From Prochlorococcus marinus str. MIT 0912 (GTDB taxonomy: Bacteria; Cyanobacteriota; Cyanobacteriia; PCC-6307; Cyanobiaceae), in NCBI RefSeq assembly GCF_027359595.1, contig NZ_CP114783.1:1612001-1676000 (forward strand): 64,000 nt of DNA, in the 5' to 3' direction. Below, piece after piece: positions 9,808-19,510 of the stretch (the first letter of the stretch is position 1; each line of letters begins with the position of its first letter). The position numbers were made by a program, and so were the translations under genes. Below the pieces are notes generated by a model, which made no database searches, had not been told where the DNA came from, and saw only the letters and a list, made by a program, of their open reading frames with translations.

Positions 9808-9813
9808 TATAAT
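9808..9813 (+). promoter_or_regulatory. Consensus -10 element ahead of the 33-codon ORF and ycf20
   Basis: A perfect TATAAT lies 25 nt upstream of the ATG at 9839 and follows a T-rich stretch. TTGACC at 9777-9782 is -35-like but the spacing (25 nt) is too long; TTTAAA at 9783-9788 gives 19 nt. The -10 alone suggests a plus-strand promoter here, divergent from coaBC. Confidence 0.45.
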
Positions 9814-9838
9814 TTGTTCTTTTCATATTTAAGGAATT

Positions 9839-9940
9839 ATGACTTTTATATCTTGGATTAAGATAATTTATTTTTGCTTTATTAGTACTTTCATTTATTA
9901 TATTTATGTTAGAGAGTTAACAAAAGAAAAACTGAGGTAA
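9839..9940 (+). CDS. Candidate 33-residue single-span membrane protein
   Basis: Short ORF with ATG at 9839 and TAA at 9938-9940. The product begins MTFISWIKII, is almost entirely hydrophobic over residues 3-24, and ends in the charged tail RELTKEKLR, so it would be a one-pass membrane peptide with a positive C-terminal tail. AAGGA lies 3 nt upstream of the ATG (closer than ideal) and a perfect TATAAT 25 nt upstream. It precedes ycf20 by 18 nt on the same strand. I do not recognise a family; it could be a small thylakoid subunit-like protein or a chance ORF in AT-rich DNA. Confidence 0.4.
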   Translation: MTFISWIKIIYFCFISTFIYYIYVRELTKEKLR

Positions 9941-9958
9941 TTTTTTATTTTTTCTATT

Positions 9959-10300
9959 ATGGCCATAAGAATGCAAAAAACATTTTTATACAAATCATCT
10001 GCAAAGATTGTTGATAGATTAGCAAATTGGGCTGTAAATCCTTGGAGAAGGTATTCTTTGTTAGTAATAATTTTCTTGATAGGTTTTTTTATAGGTAGTT
10101 CTCTAGGTATGATTAATGGAGTACTAGCTTTGATGGATCCAGTTGGAGCATTTGTTGCACTAATATTTCTAGAGATACTAATTAAAGCTAGGTTTATTTT
10201 TCTAAAGTCTAAAAATCCAATTATAATTGTTAGGGTTTTTGATATGTTTAGAATAGGCCTTACATATGGACTTTTTTCAGAGGGGTTGAAACTATTATAA
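9959..10300 (+). CDS. ycf20: Ycf20-like (DUF565) membrane protein
   Basis: 113 residues with a Ycf20/DUF565 appearance: an N-terminal basic part with NPWRRYSLLVI, then a hydrophobic span (about 33-53), a second hydrophobic stretch ALMDPVGAFVALIFLEI (about 57-75) and a C-terminal FDMFRIGLTYGLFSEGLKLL. Ycf20 homologues are found across cyanobacteria and plastids; mutants in algae affect non-photochemical quenching, but the molecular function is unknown. Convergent with pyrB (7-nt gap). Family call made by pattern memory. Confidence 0.75.
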   Translation: MAIRMQKTFLYKSSAKIVDRLANWAVNPWRRYSLLVIIFLIGFFIGSSLGMINGVLALMDPVGAFVALIFLEILIKARFIFLKSKNPIIIVRVFDMFRIGLTYGLFSEGLKLL

Positions 10301-10307
10301 ATAATAA

Positions 10308-11327
10308 TTAATTATTTTTATTTAACCCTAGTAAATATAATAAAGCCATTCTTGTTGGGATGCCATTTTCTACTTGTTTACTTATAAGATTGATTGAATC
10401 ATCTTCAACTAATTGACTGCTTATTTCTATTCCTCTATTTACTGGTCCAGGATGAAGAACAGGAACTTTCTTTTCACACCATTTTAAACTTTCATGTGTT
10501 AATCCATATTGTTCATGGTAACTTTCAAGATCTGTAAGCATATTTTGCTTCATTCTCTCTTTCTGTAATCGAAGTGTCATAACTGCATCACTATCCTCTA
10601 GTGCATCTTTTAGTGATCTTTTTATGATAATAGAACCTCTCTTATTAATCGGATCAAATTTTTGTCCTGGCGGAGGATTGACAACAAAATCAATGAATTC
10701 ATCTGGAAGCAGGCTTGGAGGCCCACATAGTGTTACCTCGGCTCCGCATGCAGTTAGGGCCCAAAGGTTGGATCTAGCAACTCTAGAATGAAGAATATCA
10801 CCAACTATTGTGATCTTTTTATTTAAAAGGCTATTAGTAGATGCGTCGTTTGGATTAAAAAAAGTAGCAAGCGTAAATAAATCCAAAAGGCCTTGACTTG
10901 GATGGCTATGTAATCCATCACCCGCATTGAGAATAGATGTATTGATGTTATTTATGTCTACGTAATTTGCTAGTTCAGCGGGTACATTGGTTGACTCATG
11001 CCTAATTACTAAAATATCAGCTCCCATTGAGATGTATGTGAGAATAGTGTCTAAAGGAGTCTCTCCTTTGCTTATAGAACTTGCTGATACAGAAAAATTT
11101 TGAACATCAGCAGATAGTCTTTTTGCCGCAAGTTCAAAGCTAGTTCTTGTTCTTGTACTTGGTTCGAAAAATAAGTTTGTAATTAATCTTCCTTGAAGCG
11201 CAGGAAGTTTTCTAGAACTTGATTTATGAACATCTTTAAATCTTGTAGTTAGTTCTAAAACTGTGTTGTAATCCTCTAAAGAAAATGTAGATAGATCAAG
11301 AATGTGATTATGTTTCCAATTATTCAT
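10308..11327 (-). CDS. pyrB: Aspartate carbamoyltransferase catalytic subunit
   Basis: Second step of pyrimidine synthesis: carbamoyl phosphate plus aspartate to carbamoyl aspartate. 339 residues. The carbamoyl phosphate site [12 protein letters not shown] (STRTRT about 57-62), the [12 protein letters not shown] segment and the [11 protein letters not shown] motif near the C-terminus are all present. The ATG at 11327 overlaps the mpg stop by 4 bp (ATGA), so translation is probably coupled to the upstream glycosylase gene. Confidence 0.96.
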   Translation of the reverse strand: MNNWKHNHILDLSTFSLEDYNTVLELTTRFKDVHKSSSRKLPALQGRLITNLFFEPSTRTRTSFELAAKRLSADVQNFSVSASSISKGETPLDTILTYISMGADILVIRHESTNVPAELANYVDINNINTSILNAGDGLHSHPSQGLLDLFTLATFFNPNDASTNSLLNKKITIVGDILHSRVARSNLWALTACGAEVTLCGPPSLLPDEFIDFVVNPPPGQKFDPINKRGSIIIKRSLKDALEDSDAVMTLRLQKERMKQNMLTDLESYHEQYGLTHESLKWCEKKVPVLHPGPVNRGIEISSQLVEDDSINLISKQVENGIPTRMALLYLLGLNKNN

Positions 11328-11961
11328 AATCCCTCAAGTGAGGATGGAGACCAACACTTATTTTTTGGAGGAATGTGATCTCCTTTAGCTCTTTTACTAA
11401 CACTTCTACTATTTTCAAGGTACCAACGCCAAGGTATCTCTTTAGCTTGAGATATGCCAATTCTTGTGGTTTGAACAATATTTCCCATTTTTTTAATATT
11501 TTCTCCCTTTGCCAACCAAAAATCATTTGCAGGTGACAATGGTAAATTGTCAAAATTTCTATTCAATCCAAATCTTTTTGCCAGGAGTCCTGGCCCAGAG
11601 GCAATTCGTTCATTTTCCCCTTTTATTGCTATTGATCGAATAAGTACACCACTTGCCCAATTTTTCTTATCGGTAACAATATTTACGCAACTATGAATTC
11701 CAAATGAAAGGTATATATATAAATTACCAGGTTCCCCAAAAAGGGTTTCGTTTCTTTTCGTTCTCCCTGAGAAACCATGACATGAAGCTTCTTCTTGAGA
11801 ATAAGCCTCAGTTTCAACAATTACACCAGAAAGATAGTTGTTTTTTGATAAGCGTTTAATTAAAAAACAGCCAATTAAGTTAGGTGCGACTATATGAGAT
11901 GGCTTGGAGAAGAATTCTTTAGTAAGAACTGAAATTGGCTTACACTTTCAATTTTATCCAT
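11324..11961 (-). pseudogene. mpg: DNA-3-methyladenine glycosylase (AAG/Mpg family), start codon out of frame
   Basis: From about 11933 to 11324 the minus strand is open and encodes an alkyladenine DNA glycosylase: KPSHIVAPNLIGC, the catalytic-site VETEAY, GEPGNLYIYLSFGIHSC, SGPGLLAKRFGL and TRIGISQAKEIPWRWY. No in-frame ATG, GTG or TTG exists before the homology begins. An ATG at 11961 (MDKIES) lies in a different frame, which runs to a TAG inside the SKPSHIV region; one extra base near 11938-11946 (for example in the GAAAG run) would join the frames to a 212-residue protein of normal length. Otherwise a non-standard start is needed, or the gene is freshly inactivated. Last 4 bp overlap pyrB. 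Confidence 0.8.
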
Positions 11962-12148
11962 ATTACTTACTAAATATTAGATTTTTCTGTAGTGCTAATC
12001 AATCTAATTAGACTTAGGCTTTTCTTATTAGGTATTGAGATGTCAGAATGATTCAATAACTGACTTTTCTTTTCGAGTAGTAAGATCTTTTAATAACAAA
12101 GGCCTCTCTATCATTATCTAAAGATCTTTAAAATTTTCTAACTTAATC

Positions 12149-12436
12149 ATGACTAAAATTTCTTCATCTGATGTTCGTAAGGTTGCAAAGTTAGCTCGTT
12201 TAGAACTTCCAGAAGATCAAATTGAAACTTATACAGAGCAACTCGAAGAAATACTTTCATATGTTGATCAACTGCAAGAAATAGATACTGAAAATATTCC
12301 TCCCACTACTAGAGCTGTAGAGGTGGTTAATGCAATGAGGGATGATTTAGTTGAAGTTAATTGCTCAAGAGAAGATCTTCTTAATCAAGCACCTCATAGG
12401 GAAGGTGATTTTTTTAGAGTTCCCAAAATACTTTAA
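12149..12436 (+). CDS. gatC: Glutamyl-tRNA(Gln)/aspartyl-tRNA(Asn) amidotransferase subunit C
   Basis: 95-residue small subunit of the GatCAB complex that converts mischarged Glu-tRNA(Gln) to Gln-tRNA(Gln). Typical features: [16 protein letters not shown] at the N-terminus, [19 protein letters not shown] in the middle and the C-terminal [18 protein letters not shown] start at 12149. gatA and gatB are not in this window. Convergent with crtR (12-nt gap). Confidence 0.95.
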   Translation: MTKISSSDVRKVAKLARLELPEDQIETYTEQLEEILSYVDQLQEIDTENIPPTTRAVEVVNAMRDDLVEVNCSREDLLNQAPHREGDFFRVPKIL

Positions 12437-12448
12437 ATTCAGGAATTA

Positions 12449-13480
12449 TCATTTACTTTCTGTTCTGATTCTAGTTTTATGAATTAATTTTATATATTTT
12501 CTCCTCCAGTTGTTTTTCGGTAATATTCTTGCTATGGGTCTCATCTTACTTCTTCTTTCTTTGTGGCTTCTGATTCCAAGTAAAACATCATAAAGAAAAT
12601 TTAGACTATCTTTCTTAGTTTCAAAAATTCCCATTCTTTGAGGAGAACCTTTTTGATCTAAAAGTGGTTTTGTGGCTTCGTAAGCTGGTTTATATTCAAA
12701 CCATGGAATAGAGGGCCATAAATGATGAACTAAATGATAATTTTGTCCCATTATTAGTAAGTTCATTAATTTACTTGGATAAACTCTTGCGTTTTTCCAT
12801 CTATTTCTAGACTGAAAAGGTCTATGAGGTAGGTAATCAAAAAATATTCCTAAAGTGACTCCAACCATTAATGCTGGTCCGAACCATAAATTATAAATAA
12901 CATTCATGAAATTGTATTTAATTCCGGCAATGACTATGCAAATAAATATTCCTCTTTCAATTCCCCATTGCATTAGTTCAAACTTTCTCCAAAGTTTTCG
13001 CTCAAAGAAAAAATATTCATGATAGAAAAATCTTGGAGCAATTAACCAAATAGGGCCAAAGGTGCTAACTATGTGATCTGGATCGTTTTTTGGGTCGTTA
13101 ACGTATTTGTGATGCTCTAGATGAACTCTTGTGAAAACTGGGAAACTAAAACCTAGTAATATCGCAGACCCATGCCCCATAAATTGATTGATCCATTTAT
13201 TTGGATGGGCAGCATTGTGGCAGGCGTCATGAATAACAGTGCCTTCCATATGTAGAGCCAAAAAAGCTAATGCAACTAAAATTGGTAACGGCCAGTTCCC
13301 CTGATACCACTGCCAAACACTAACTATTGCAAGAAAATATCCACCAAAGAAAAGACCTAAAGTTACGTTTAAAGGCTTGGGAGGATCAAGATATTCTTGG
13401 ATCTCATTTTGCCAGTCGCGTAATGACTTCAGTTTTTTCGTTGCCTTATTTTTGTCAGACCTCGATAAGCACTGGGTCAT
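12449..13480 (-). CDS. crtR: Beta-carotene hydroxylase (CrtR type)
   Basis: Membrane di-iron hydroxylase of the fatty-acid desaturase superfamily, making zeaxanthin from beta-carotene. 343 residues. The three His boxes are HDACHNAAH (84-92), HLEHH (120-124) followed by NDPKNDPDH, and NYHLVHHLWP (about 243-252). Several hydrophobic spans separate them. The VHLEHHKYVNDPKNDPD context fits CrtR rather than acyl-lipid desaturases. Carries a strongly basic C-terminal tail. Next upstream on the minus strand is tRNA-Leu. Confidence 0.85.
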   Translation of the reverse strand: MTQCLSRSDKNKATKKLKSLRDWQNEIQEYLDPPKPLNVTLGLFFGGYFLAIVSVWQWYQGNWPLPILVALAFLALHMEGTVIHDACHNAAHPNKWINQFMGHGSAILLGFSFPVFTRVHLEHHKYVNDPKNDPDHIVSTFGPIWLIAPRFFYHEYFFFERKLWRKFELMQWGIERGIFICIVIAGIKYNFMNVIYNLWFGPALMVGVTLGIFFDYLPHRPFQSRNRWKNARVYPSKLMNLLIMGQNYHLVHHLWPSIPWFEYKPAYEATKPLLDQKGSPQRMGIFETKKDSLNFLYDVLLGIRSHKERRSKMRPIARILPKNNWRRKYIKLIHKTRIRTESK

Positions 13481-13529
13481 TGCTTGATGTGATTGAGATT
13501 AATTGAGCTTGTATAGCTTAATTAAAAAA

Positions 13530-13612
13530 TGCCCACCGGGAGACTTGAACTCCCACGACATAAAGCCACTGGTACCTAAAACCAGCGCGTCTACCAATTC
13601 CGCCAGGTGGGC
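13530..13612 (-). tRNA. tRNA-Leu (anticodon UAG)
   Basis: On the minus strand the sequence starts GCCCACCTGGCGGAATTGG and folds as a class II tRNA: acceptor stem GCCCACC/GGTGGGC, anticodon arm CTGGT-TTTAGGT-ACCAG with anticodon TAG, a long variable arm, and a T arm with GTTCAAGT. 83 nt, discriminator A, CCA not encoded. Anticodon and variable arm both indicate leucine. Confidence 0.95.
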
Positions 13613-13815
13613 CAAAGGTTTTCACCGATTGTGTATTGATTCTAGCAGCTCGTTGATGGCTATTTAAAGACTATTTTTGATTCGTGATCGTAAAAAGATT
13701 AATGTAATTTTTATATTTGTATATGAGACATTTGAAATTCTGGTTTTATGAAGCATGATTTTTAGATGTTCAATAAGCCTTCATCACTACAAAACAAACT
13801 CATATTGAGAAAAAT

Positions 13816-14334
13816 ATGGTTATTTCTATTTCTGGATACTTGTTTCTTTTTGTTGGGCTTTTGATATTGGCTTTACCTCTAATGCTTGTGGAGTTAACTA
13901 GGCCTAGAGATTGGTTGATGGGCGGACTTTTTTTATTTTTAGGATTATTTCTGTTAGTGGAGAATGATTTTTTGAGAGGCTCAATAAATTTACTTGTTAT
14001 TTCTATGGCAATTTTGTATGGAAAAATGATTTTAGAAATTATCCAAAACAGGTGGAATCAATTAAGCTCTGAAGAAAAAAAACGAGTTGGATCTTTTCAG
14101 AGGTGGTTTGAATCTTTTAGACAGCTCGGTCAAAGTTTTGCTTTACTTGGAGCTGGCTTTTTTAATTTTTTTAAAGGCTTCACTACTAAATCTGAAAAAC
14201 CGTTAAAAGAAAAAAAATGGGTTCATCCAGAATTGAAAGAAGAAGTCAAGAAGAAAGTAGTTGAAAGATCTGGTTCAATTGATTCCAATAAGATCGAAAA
14301 TCAAGAATTCGCTGAAAATGAAGAAACTTCTTGA
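13816..14334 (+). CDS. Ycf66-like membrane protein (tentative)
   Basis: 172 residues. Two or three hydrophobic spans fill residues 4-75 around a VELTRPRDWLMGG loop, followed by a soluble part with NRWNQLSSEEKKRVGSFQRW, another short hydrophobic patch (about 105-120) and a charged, Lys/Glu-rich tail. Layout (N-terminal membrane half with an RPRDW-type loop, polar C-terminal half) resembles Ycf66 proteins of cyanobacteria, but similarity is weak by eye. It immediately precedes ileS (51-nt gap) on the same strand. No function known. Confidence 0.6.
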   Translation: MVISISGYLFLFVGLLILALPLMLVELTRPRDWLMGGLFLFLGLFLLVENDFLRGSINLLVISMAILYGKMILEIIQNRWNQLSSEEKKRVGSFQRWFESFRQLGQSFALLGAGFFNFFKGFTTKSEKPLKEKKWVHPELKEEVKKKVVERSGSIDSNKIENQEFAENEETS

Positions 14335-14385
14335 TAAGGTTAAAAGAGCTCAGGTAACCATGATGACTGATGAATATTTTTCAAA

Positions 14386-17289
14386 GTGAATAACATCAAT
14401 AAAGATTCTCAAAAGGATCGTCTCACTTACAAAGACACTCTCAACCTTTTGAAGACTAATTTTGGAATGAGGGCAAATGCAACTCTAAGAGAACCTGAGT
14501 TGCAAGCTTTTTGGAGAGAAAAAAATATAGATTTCGAATTAGGTTTAAATAATACTGGAGAGACTTTTACTTTGCATGATGGCCCTCCATATGCAAATGG
14601 AACGCTTCATATGGGGCATGCCCTCAACAAAGTATTGAAGGACATAATCAATAAATTTCAAACAATGAAAGGTAAAAAAGTTTGCTATGTCCCTGGATGG
14701 GATTGCCATGGATTGCCTATTGAATTGAAAGTTCTTCAAGCTATGGATAAAAGTCAACGAGCTGAATTAACACCTATTAAGTTGAGAAAAAAAGCTGCTG
14801 CTTATGCAAAAAAGCAAGTTTCCCAACAAATGGATGGTTTTAAAAGATGGGGCGTATGGGGTGACTGGGATCAACCATATTTAAGTTTAGACAAAAAGTT
14901 TGAAGCCTCTCAAATCAAGTTGTTTGGTGAAATGGTCTTCAAAGGATATATATATCGAGGCCTAAAACCAGTTCATTGGAGTCCAAGTTCTCAAACAGCT
15001 CTGGCCGAGGCAGAACTAGAATATCCAACCGGTCATACAAGCAAAAGTATTTATGTAGGATTTAAAGTTAATCAAATACCAAAAAGATTAACTCAAGAAA
15101 TTTCTAAGCAAGCTCCAGATCTACTTAATTCTGAAGGGAAATTAAAAGAAGTAAAACTTGTCATTTGGACTACCACTCCTTGGACAATTCCTGCAAATGA
15201 GGCAATTTCTGTTAACCAAAAATTAGAATATGTAATTGCACAAAGTCCTGATCGTTCATTGATAATTATTGCTAACGATCTTTTGGAAGAAGTATCTAGG
15301 AGTGTAGGAATTAATTATGAAAAAAGAGTATTAATCAAAGGATCAATCTTAGATGGAATTATATATAAACATCCTTTATTTGATAAAATAAGCCCTGTTG
15401 TTTTAGGAGGAGATTATATTACAACTGAATCAGGAACTGGATTAGTACATACTGCTCCAGGTCATGGTGTTGATGATTTCAATACTGGTAAAAAATATAA
15501 TTTACCAATTTCTTGCCCAGTTGATGCAAAAGGTTTTCTAACGAAAGAAGCCGGAAAATTTGAAGGCCTAAATGTATTAAAAGATGCTAATAGTGTCATA
15601 ATAAGTGATCTTATTGATGCTGGATCTTTGCTTAAAGAAATTCCATATGAGCACAGGTATCCTTATGATTGGAGAACTAAAAAACCAACTATTTTTAGAG
15701 CTACAGAACAATGGTTTGCTTCCGTTGAAGGATTTAGAGATAAAGCCCTTTCTGCCATAGAAGATGTAATTTGGCTTCCTGAATCGGGAAAAAATAGAAT
15801 TAATTCCATGGTTAGAGAAAGAGGAGATTGGTGTATCTCCCGACAAAGGACCTGGGGAGTTCCAATACCAGTATTTTATGAAAAAAATGGACAAGAAATC
15901 TTGCTCAATAAAGAAACTATTTCTCATATAGCTGATTTATTTTCTCTTCATGGAGCAGATATTTGGTGGGAATATAAAGTATCTGATCTATTACCTCCTT
16001 CTTATTTAAATCAGGCAGATCGATGGCAAAAAGGTACTGATACTATGGATGTTTGGTTTGACTCTGGCTCTAGTTGGTCTTCAGTTATTTCTAAGAAAGA
16101 AAATTTAAATTATCCAGCAGATTTATATTTGGAGGGATCTGATCAACATCGGGGTTGGTTCCAGTCCTCTTTATTAACTTCGGTAGCAGTGAATGAGCAT
16201 GCACCTTTTAAAAAGGTACTTACACATGGTTTTGCATTAGATGAGAATGGTAGGAAAATGAGTAAATCCTTAGGAAACATTATTGATCCTTTAGTTATAA
16301 TTAATGGTGGTTCAAATAAGAAATTAGATCCTGCGTATGGAGCTGATGTTTTGAGATTATGGGTTAGTTCTGTTGATTATTCTGCAGATGTTCCTATTGG
16401 ATCAAACATACTAAAGCAAATTTCTGATGTTTATCGTAAGGTTCGAAATACGTCTAGGTATCTATTAGGTAACCTCTATGATTTTGATTATAAAATTGAT
16501 TCCATTGATATTGCTAACCTACCATTGTTAGATAAATGGATGTTGAACAGAACAGCTGAAGTAATCGATGAGATATCAGATGCATATAATAATTTTGAAT
16601 TTTCGAAATTTTTCCAAACAATTCAAAATTTTTGTGTTGTTGATCTATCTAATTTTTACTTAGATATTGCAAAAGATAGGTTGTATGTGAGTTCTAAATC
16701 TGACTTTAGAAGAAGAAGTTGTCAGACAGTTTTATCCTTGGTAATTGAAAAAATATCTGGATTAATTGCACCTGTTTTATGTCATATGGCAGAAGATATT
16801 TGGCAAAATATTCCATATGACTTAGATGAAGCCTCAGTATTTCAAAGAGGATGGCCTAATGTACCTAAATCATGGCGAAATAGTAGTTTTAATTGTCATG
16901 TAACTGAACTCCGTAAACTCAGAGTAGTTATTAATCGAATGTTGGAGAGTTGTAGAACTAAGCAAGCGTTAGGTTCTTCTTTGGAAGCATCAGTAAGGGT
17001 TGATATATCTGATGAAAAAGTTAAAGCTGCTATTGAATGGTTAGCTGAAAGCGAATCTAATAATGTTGATGTATTAAGAGATTGGTTCCTAGTTTCATCT
17101 TTACAAATTGGCGGTGAGCCATGGGCTGAAGTTTTAGTTAGTGAGGAAAATGATTATGCTTCAGTCGAGATTGCAAAAGCAAGGGGATTTAAGTGTGAAA
17201 GATGTTGGCATTATGAAATAGAAATGAGCAAGAATCCTCAACACTCAAATATTTGCAAAAGGTGTGAAAAAGTAGTCTTAGCTATTTAA
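14386..17289 (+). CDS. ileS: Isoleucyl-tRNA synthetase
   Basis: Class I synthetase of 967 residues. The HIGH-type motif HMGH is at 75-78 in [16 protein letters not shown], the editing domain follows ([13 protein letters not shown]), KMSKS is at 624-628, and the C-terminus has a zinc-knuckle CERCWHYE...CKRCE. Start is GTG at 14386; it overlaps the stop of a 9-codon mini-ORF (ATG at 14360, TGA at 14387-14389), giving a GTGA junction. The N-terminus from this GTG aligns in length with the family's usual pre-HIGH extension. Confidence 0.97.
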   Translation: MNNINKDSQKDRLTYKDTLNLLKTNFGMRANATLREPELQAFWREKNIDFELGLNNTGETFTLHDGPPYANGTLHMGHALNKVLKDIINKFQTMKGKKVCYVPGWDCHGLPIELKVLQAMDKSQRAELTPIKLRKKAAAYAKKQVSQQMDGFKRWGVWGDWDQPYLSLDKKFEASQIKLFGEMVFKGYIYRGLKPVHWSPSSQTALAEAELEYPTGHTSKSIYVGFKVNQIPKRLTQEISKQAPDLLNSEGKLKEVKLVIWTTTPWTIPANEAISVNQKLEYVIAQSPDRSLIIIANDLLEEVSRSVGINYEKRVLIKGSILDGIIYKHPLFDKISPVVLGGDYITTESGTGLVHTAPGHGVDDFNTGKKYNLPISCPVDAKGFLTKEAGKFEGLNVLKDANSVIISDLIDAGSLLKEIPYEHRYPYDWRTKKPTIFRATEQWFASVEGFRDKALSAIEDVIWLPESGKNRINSMVRERGDWCISRQRTWGVPIPVFYEKNGQEILLNKETISHIADLFSLHGADIWWEYKVSDLLPPSYLNQADRWQKGTDTMDVWFDSGSSWSSVISKKENLNYPADLYLEGSDQHRGWFQSSLLTSVAVNEHAPFKKVLTHGFALDENGRKMSKSLGNIIDPLVIINGGSNKKLDPAYGADVLRLWVSSVDYSADVPIGSNILKQISDVYRKVRNTSRYLLGNLYDFDYKIDSIDIANLPLLDKWMLNRTAEVIDEISDAYNNFEFSKFFQTIQNFCVVDLSNFYLDIAKDRLYVSSKSDFRRRSCQTVLSLVIEKISGLIAPVLCHMAEDIWQNIPYDLDEASVFQRGWPNVPKSWRNSSFNCHVTELRKLRVVINRMLESCRTKQALGSSLEASVRVDISDEKVKAAIEWLAESESNNVDVLRDWFLVSSLQIGGEPWAEVLVSEENDYASVEIAKARGFKCERCWHYEIEMSKNPQHSNICKRCEKVVLAI

Positions 17290-17325
17290 ATATCAATTAA
17301 AAATTAATATTAATTTTATTAGTCT

Positions 17326-17937
17326 TTAAAATTTACCGGCGAAACGACCATTCTTTGGTAATTGGATAAGCAGCCATTGTAGTAAACCTATTAAATATAG
17401 TATTAGAGATAAATATGCAAAAAATGTAGCAAAACCTTTACTCCAATTACCGTCTAAAACAAATTTTATTATTGTTTTTGTTGTCATGAATGAATTAAAT
17501 GGAATTTCTCTCCAAGTATCACAATAGTTCTCATTGATTGAATTCAAACATCTCAAACTAAATAGATGAAGTCCAGTATTTAGTAAGGACCAAAAAGATA
17601 AAGTCCATCGCCAAATTCGTGTAGTTAAAGCAATAGGTTTGTAATCAGGCATTTCATCAAGTTCTTCATTGAGATCAAACCAAAACCAAATAGAACTAAC
17701 CATAAGTATCGGTGCAATGAATGAAATTAATTGGCCTAATTGGCTCTCAACACTAAGAAATAAAAGGCTTATCGCATAAATACTAGAAACTTTCCAGTAA
17801 ATTGATAAAAGTCTATCAATAGAGCTCGAATTCGATCTTTTTGCCCAAATCAATAGAAATAATGGGAGACCGAATGCGAAGGTAGCCGCAATTCGATATG
17901 AGAGCCAAACTAGAATTTGGAATTGAGGTTCAGTCAA
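17326..17937 (-). CDS. DUF3177-type membrane protein
   Basis: 203 residues, at least four hydrophobic spans (about 12-28, 47-63, 66-88, 171-194) and a conserved-looking FGLPLFLLIWA near the N-terminus. The WFWFDLNEELDE loop and the Trp-rich RIWRWTLSFWSLLNTGLH segment are of the kind found in the cyanobacterial DUF3177 family. No enzymatic motif is visible. Convergent with ileS (36-nt gap). Family assignment by pattern memory; function unknown. Confidence 0.65.
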   Translation of the reverse strand: MTEPQFQILVWLSYRIAATFAFGLPLFLLIWAKRSNSSSIDRLLSIYWKVSSIYAISLLFLSVESQLGQLISFIAPILMVSSIWFWFDLNEELDEMPDYKPIALTTRIWRWTLSFWSLLNTGLHLFSLRCLNSINENYCDTWREIPFNSFMTTKTIIKFVLDGNWSKGFATFFAYLSLILYLIGLLQWLLIQLPKNGRFAGKF

Positions 17938-18209
17938 AAAAAAATCTCATTCATATCTATTATCAACCTTAAGGTAATCTTTTTATGATTATTCTTAATT
18001 ATTAAAATTTTTTTTATATATTTGCAGAACTTTTAGATTATTGATCCAATTCCATCCTTGATCGATTAATGAATATCTATCTATAAGAACAAAATAATTC
18101 AAAGATTCTAATCAATAATTTATAAATTGGTTTGTCGTCATATCAGCTTCTGAAAAATTTAATCACTTGCTAATATAATAGTCTGATTTTTTATTTCAGG
18201 TTTCATTTT

Positions 18210-18854
18210 GTGAGACAGCATGTAAATCCTTTAAGTCAATTTTTTCAGTTACCATTATCTCTTCCCAGTAAGAATATTCTTTTTGAGAAATCTCACTATC
18301 CAATTCATTTAGATATTGGATCTGCAAAAGGTGAATTTCTGATTGAATTAGCAACAAAACACCCTGACTGGAATTTTGTTGGGCTAGAGATAAGAGAACC
18401 TCTTGTTAGTTTATGTGAAAAGAAAAGAATAAAATTAGAATTGGATAATTTAAAATTTCTATTTTGTAATGTCAATGTCAGTCTTGGTGAATGGTTGTCA
18501 GATTTTGATGATGGCCAATTAAAAAGAGTTTCAATTCAATTCCCCGACCCTTGGTTTAAAAGAAAACATTATAAAAGAAGGGTTTTAAAAACAAATCTTA
18601 TCAACTCAATTGCTAAATCTATGAATAAGGATGGAGAAATATTTATTCAAAGCGATATATTAAAACTTTTTGATTCCATGACTAATACGATGGATAAAAG
18701 TGAATATTTTAATAGAAAAGAGGTACGAGATATGATGCTTCTGGATAAAAATCCCTATAATGTAAAGACAGATAGAGAATTATATTCTCTCAAGAAAAAT
18801 TTGCCAATCTATAGAGGAATTTATATTAGGAATAGTCTCTTATTCATTGATTAA
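18210..18854 (+). CDS. trmB: tRNA (guanine-N7-)-methyltransferase
   Basis: SAM-dependent methyltransferase forming m7G46 in the tRNA variable loop. 214 residues. The SAM-binding loop LDIGSAKGEFLIELA is at about 34-48, and the TrmB-specific FPDPWFKRKHYKRR is at about 112-125. Start is GTG at 18210 (MRQHVNPLSQ), the only start giving a full N-terminus. It stands between an AT-rich 272-nt gap upstream and the TxlA-like gene downstream. Confidence 0.94.
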   Translation: MRQHVNPLSQFFQLPLSLPSKNILFEKSHYPIHLDIGSAKGEFLIELATKHPDWNFVGLEIREPLVSLCEKKRIKLELDNLKFLFCNVNVSLGEWLSDFDDGQLKRVSIQFPDPWFKRKHYKRRVLKTNLINSIAKSMNKDGEIFIQSDILKLFDSMTNTMDKSEYFNRKEVRDMMLLDKNPYNVKTDRELYSLKKNLPIYRGIYIRNSLLFID

Positions 18855-18934
18855 GTAAATTCATAGTAAATATTATAATATGTTTTTAACTTACATTATA
18901 TGTATATAATTATTTTTATAAAGTATTAATTCTG

Positions 18935-19510
18935 ATGCTTGATAACACAAATTCAGGTGACGATCTAGGCTACCTCCAGAAACTTTTTTTAGTTTTACTT
19001 AGTCTTTTTTTAGTTATTTCATTATTCTTCTTTCGCAGTGGTTTTAAAGCCAATGCAATGCTTGATGAATTGGCAAAGAACTCTCTTCAACCAGATATAG
19101 CTTTGTCAAATGGAAAACCTACAGTCTTTGAATTTTATGCGGATTGGTGCGAAGCTTGTAAGGAAATGGCACCTGATATGCTTAAGGCTGAAAGACTAAA
19201 CTCAAGTAAAATAGATATAGTTTTGCTTAATGTTGATAATTCTAGGTGGTTTGACTTGATTGAAAAATATGATGTAAATGGTATTCCACAATTAACTTTT
19301 TTTGACGACAAGGGTGAATTCCAGGGATTTTCATTGGGAGTTAGAAAATATAATGAACTTAATGAAATCTTTCTTGCTTTAATTAATAATTCTGAATTAC
19401 CATCTTTTACTAAATTCTCAAATTCAAGTAATTTAATTTATACAATTAATTCAAAAGAATTAAATAATAATAATAAAATAAGATCTGAAGGCCCTAGATA
19501 CCATAGCTAG
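18935..19510 (+). CDS. txlA: TxlA/HCF164-type membrane-anchored thioredoxin
   Basis: 191 residues: one N-terminal membrane anchor (about 17-33), then a thioredoxin fold with the redox motif WCEAC (71-75) and the cis-Pro loop GIPQLTFFD. The tail after about residue 155 is Asn/Ser-rich and probably disordered. TxlA/HCF164 proteins act at the thylakoid or periplasmic membrane in disulfide reduction and electron-transport complex assembly. The last 4 nt overlap the convergent thyX stop. Symbol is by family resemblance. Confidence 0.8.
   Translation: MLDNTNSGDDLGYLQKLFLVLLSLFLVISLFFFRSGFKANAMLDELAKNSLQPDIALSNGKPTVFEFYADWCEACKEMAPDMLKAERLNSSKIDIVLLNVDNSRWFDLIEKYDVNGIPQLTFFDDKGEFQGFSLGVRKYNELNEIFLALINNSELPSFTKFSNSSNLIYTINSKELNNNNKIRSEGPRYHS

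Noticed and set aside
13816..14334. Treating the gene before ileS as part of the lspA or signal-peptidase group often near ileS
   Set aside because: No catalytic Asp pair of LspA is seen; hydrophobic N-terminal half and polar tail fit a Ycf66-like protein better.
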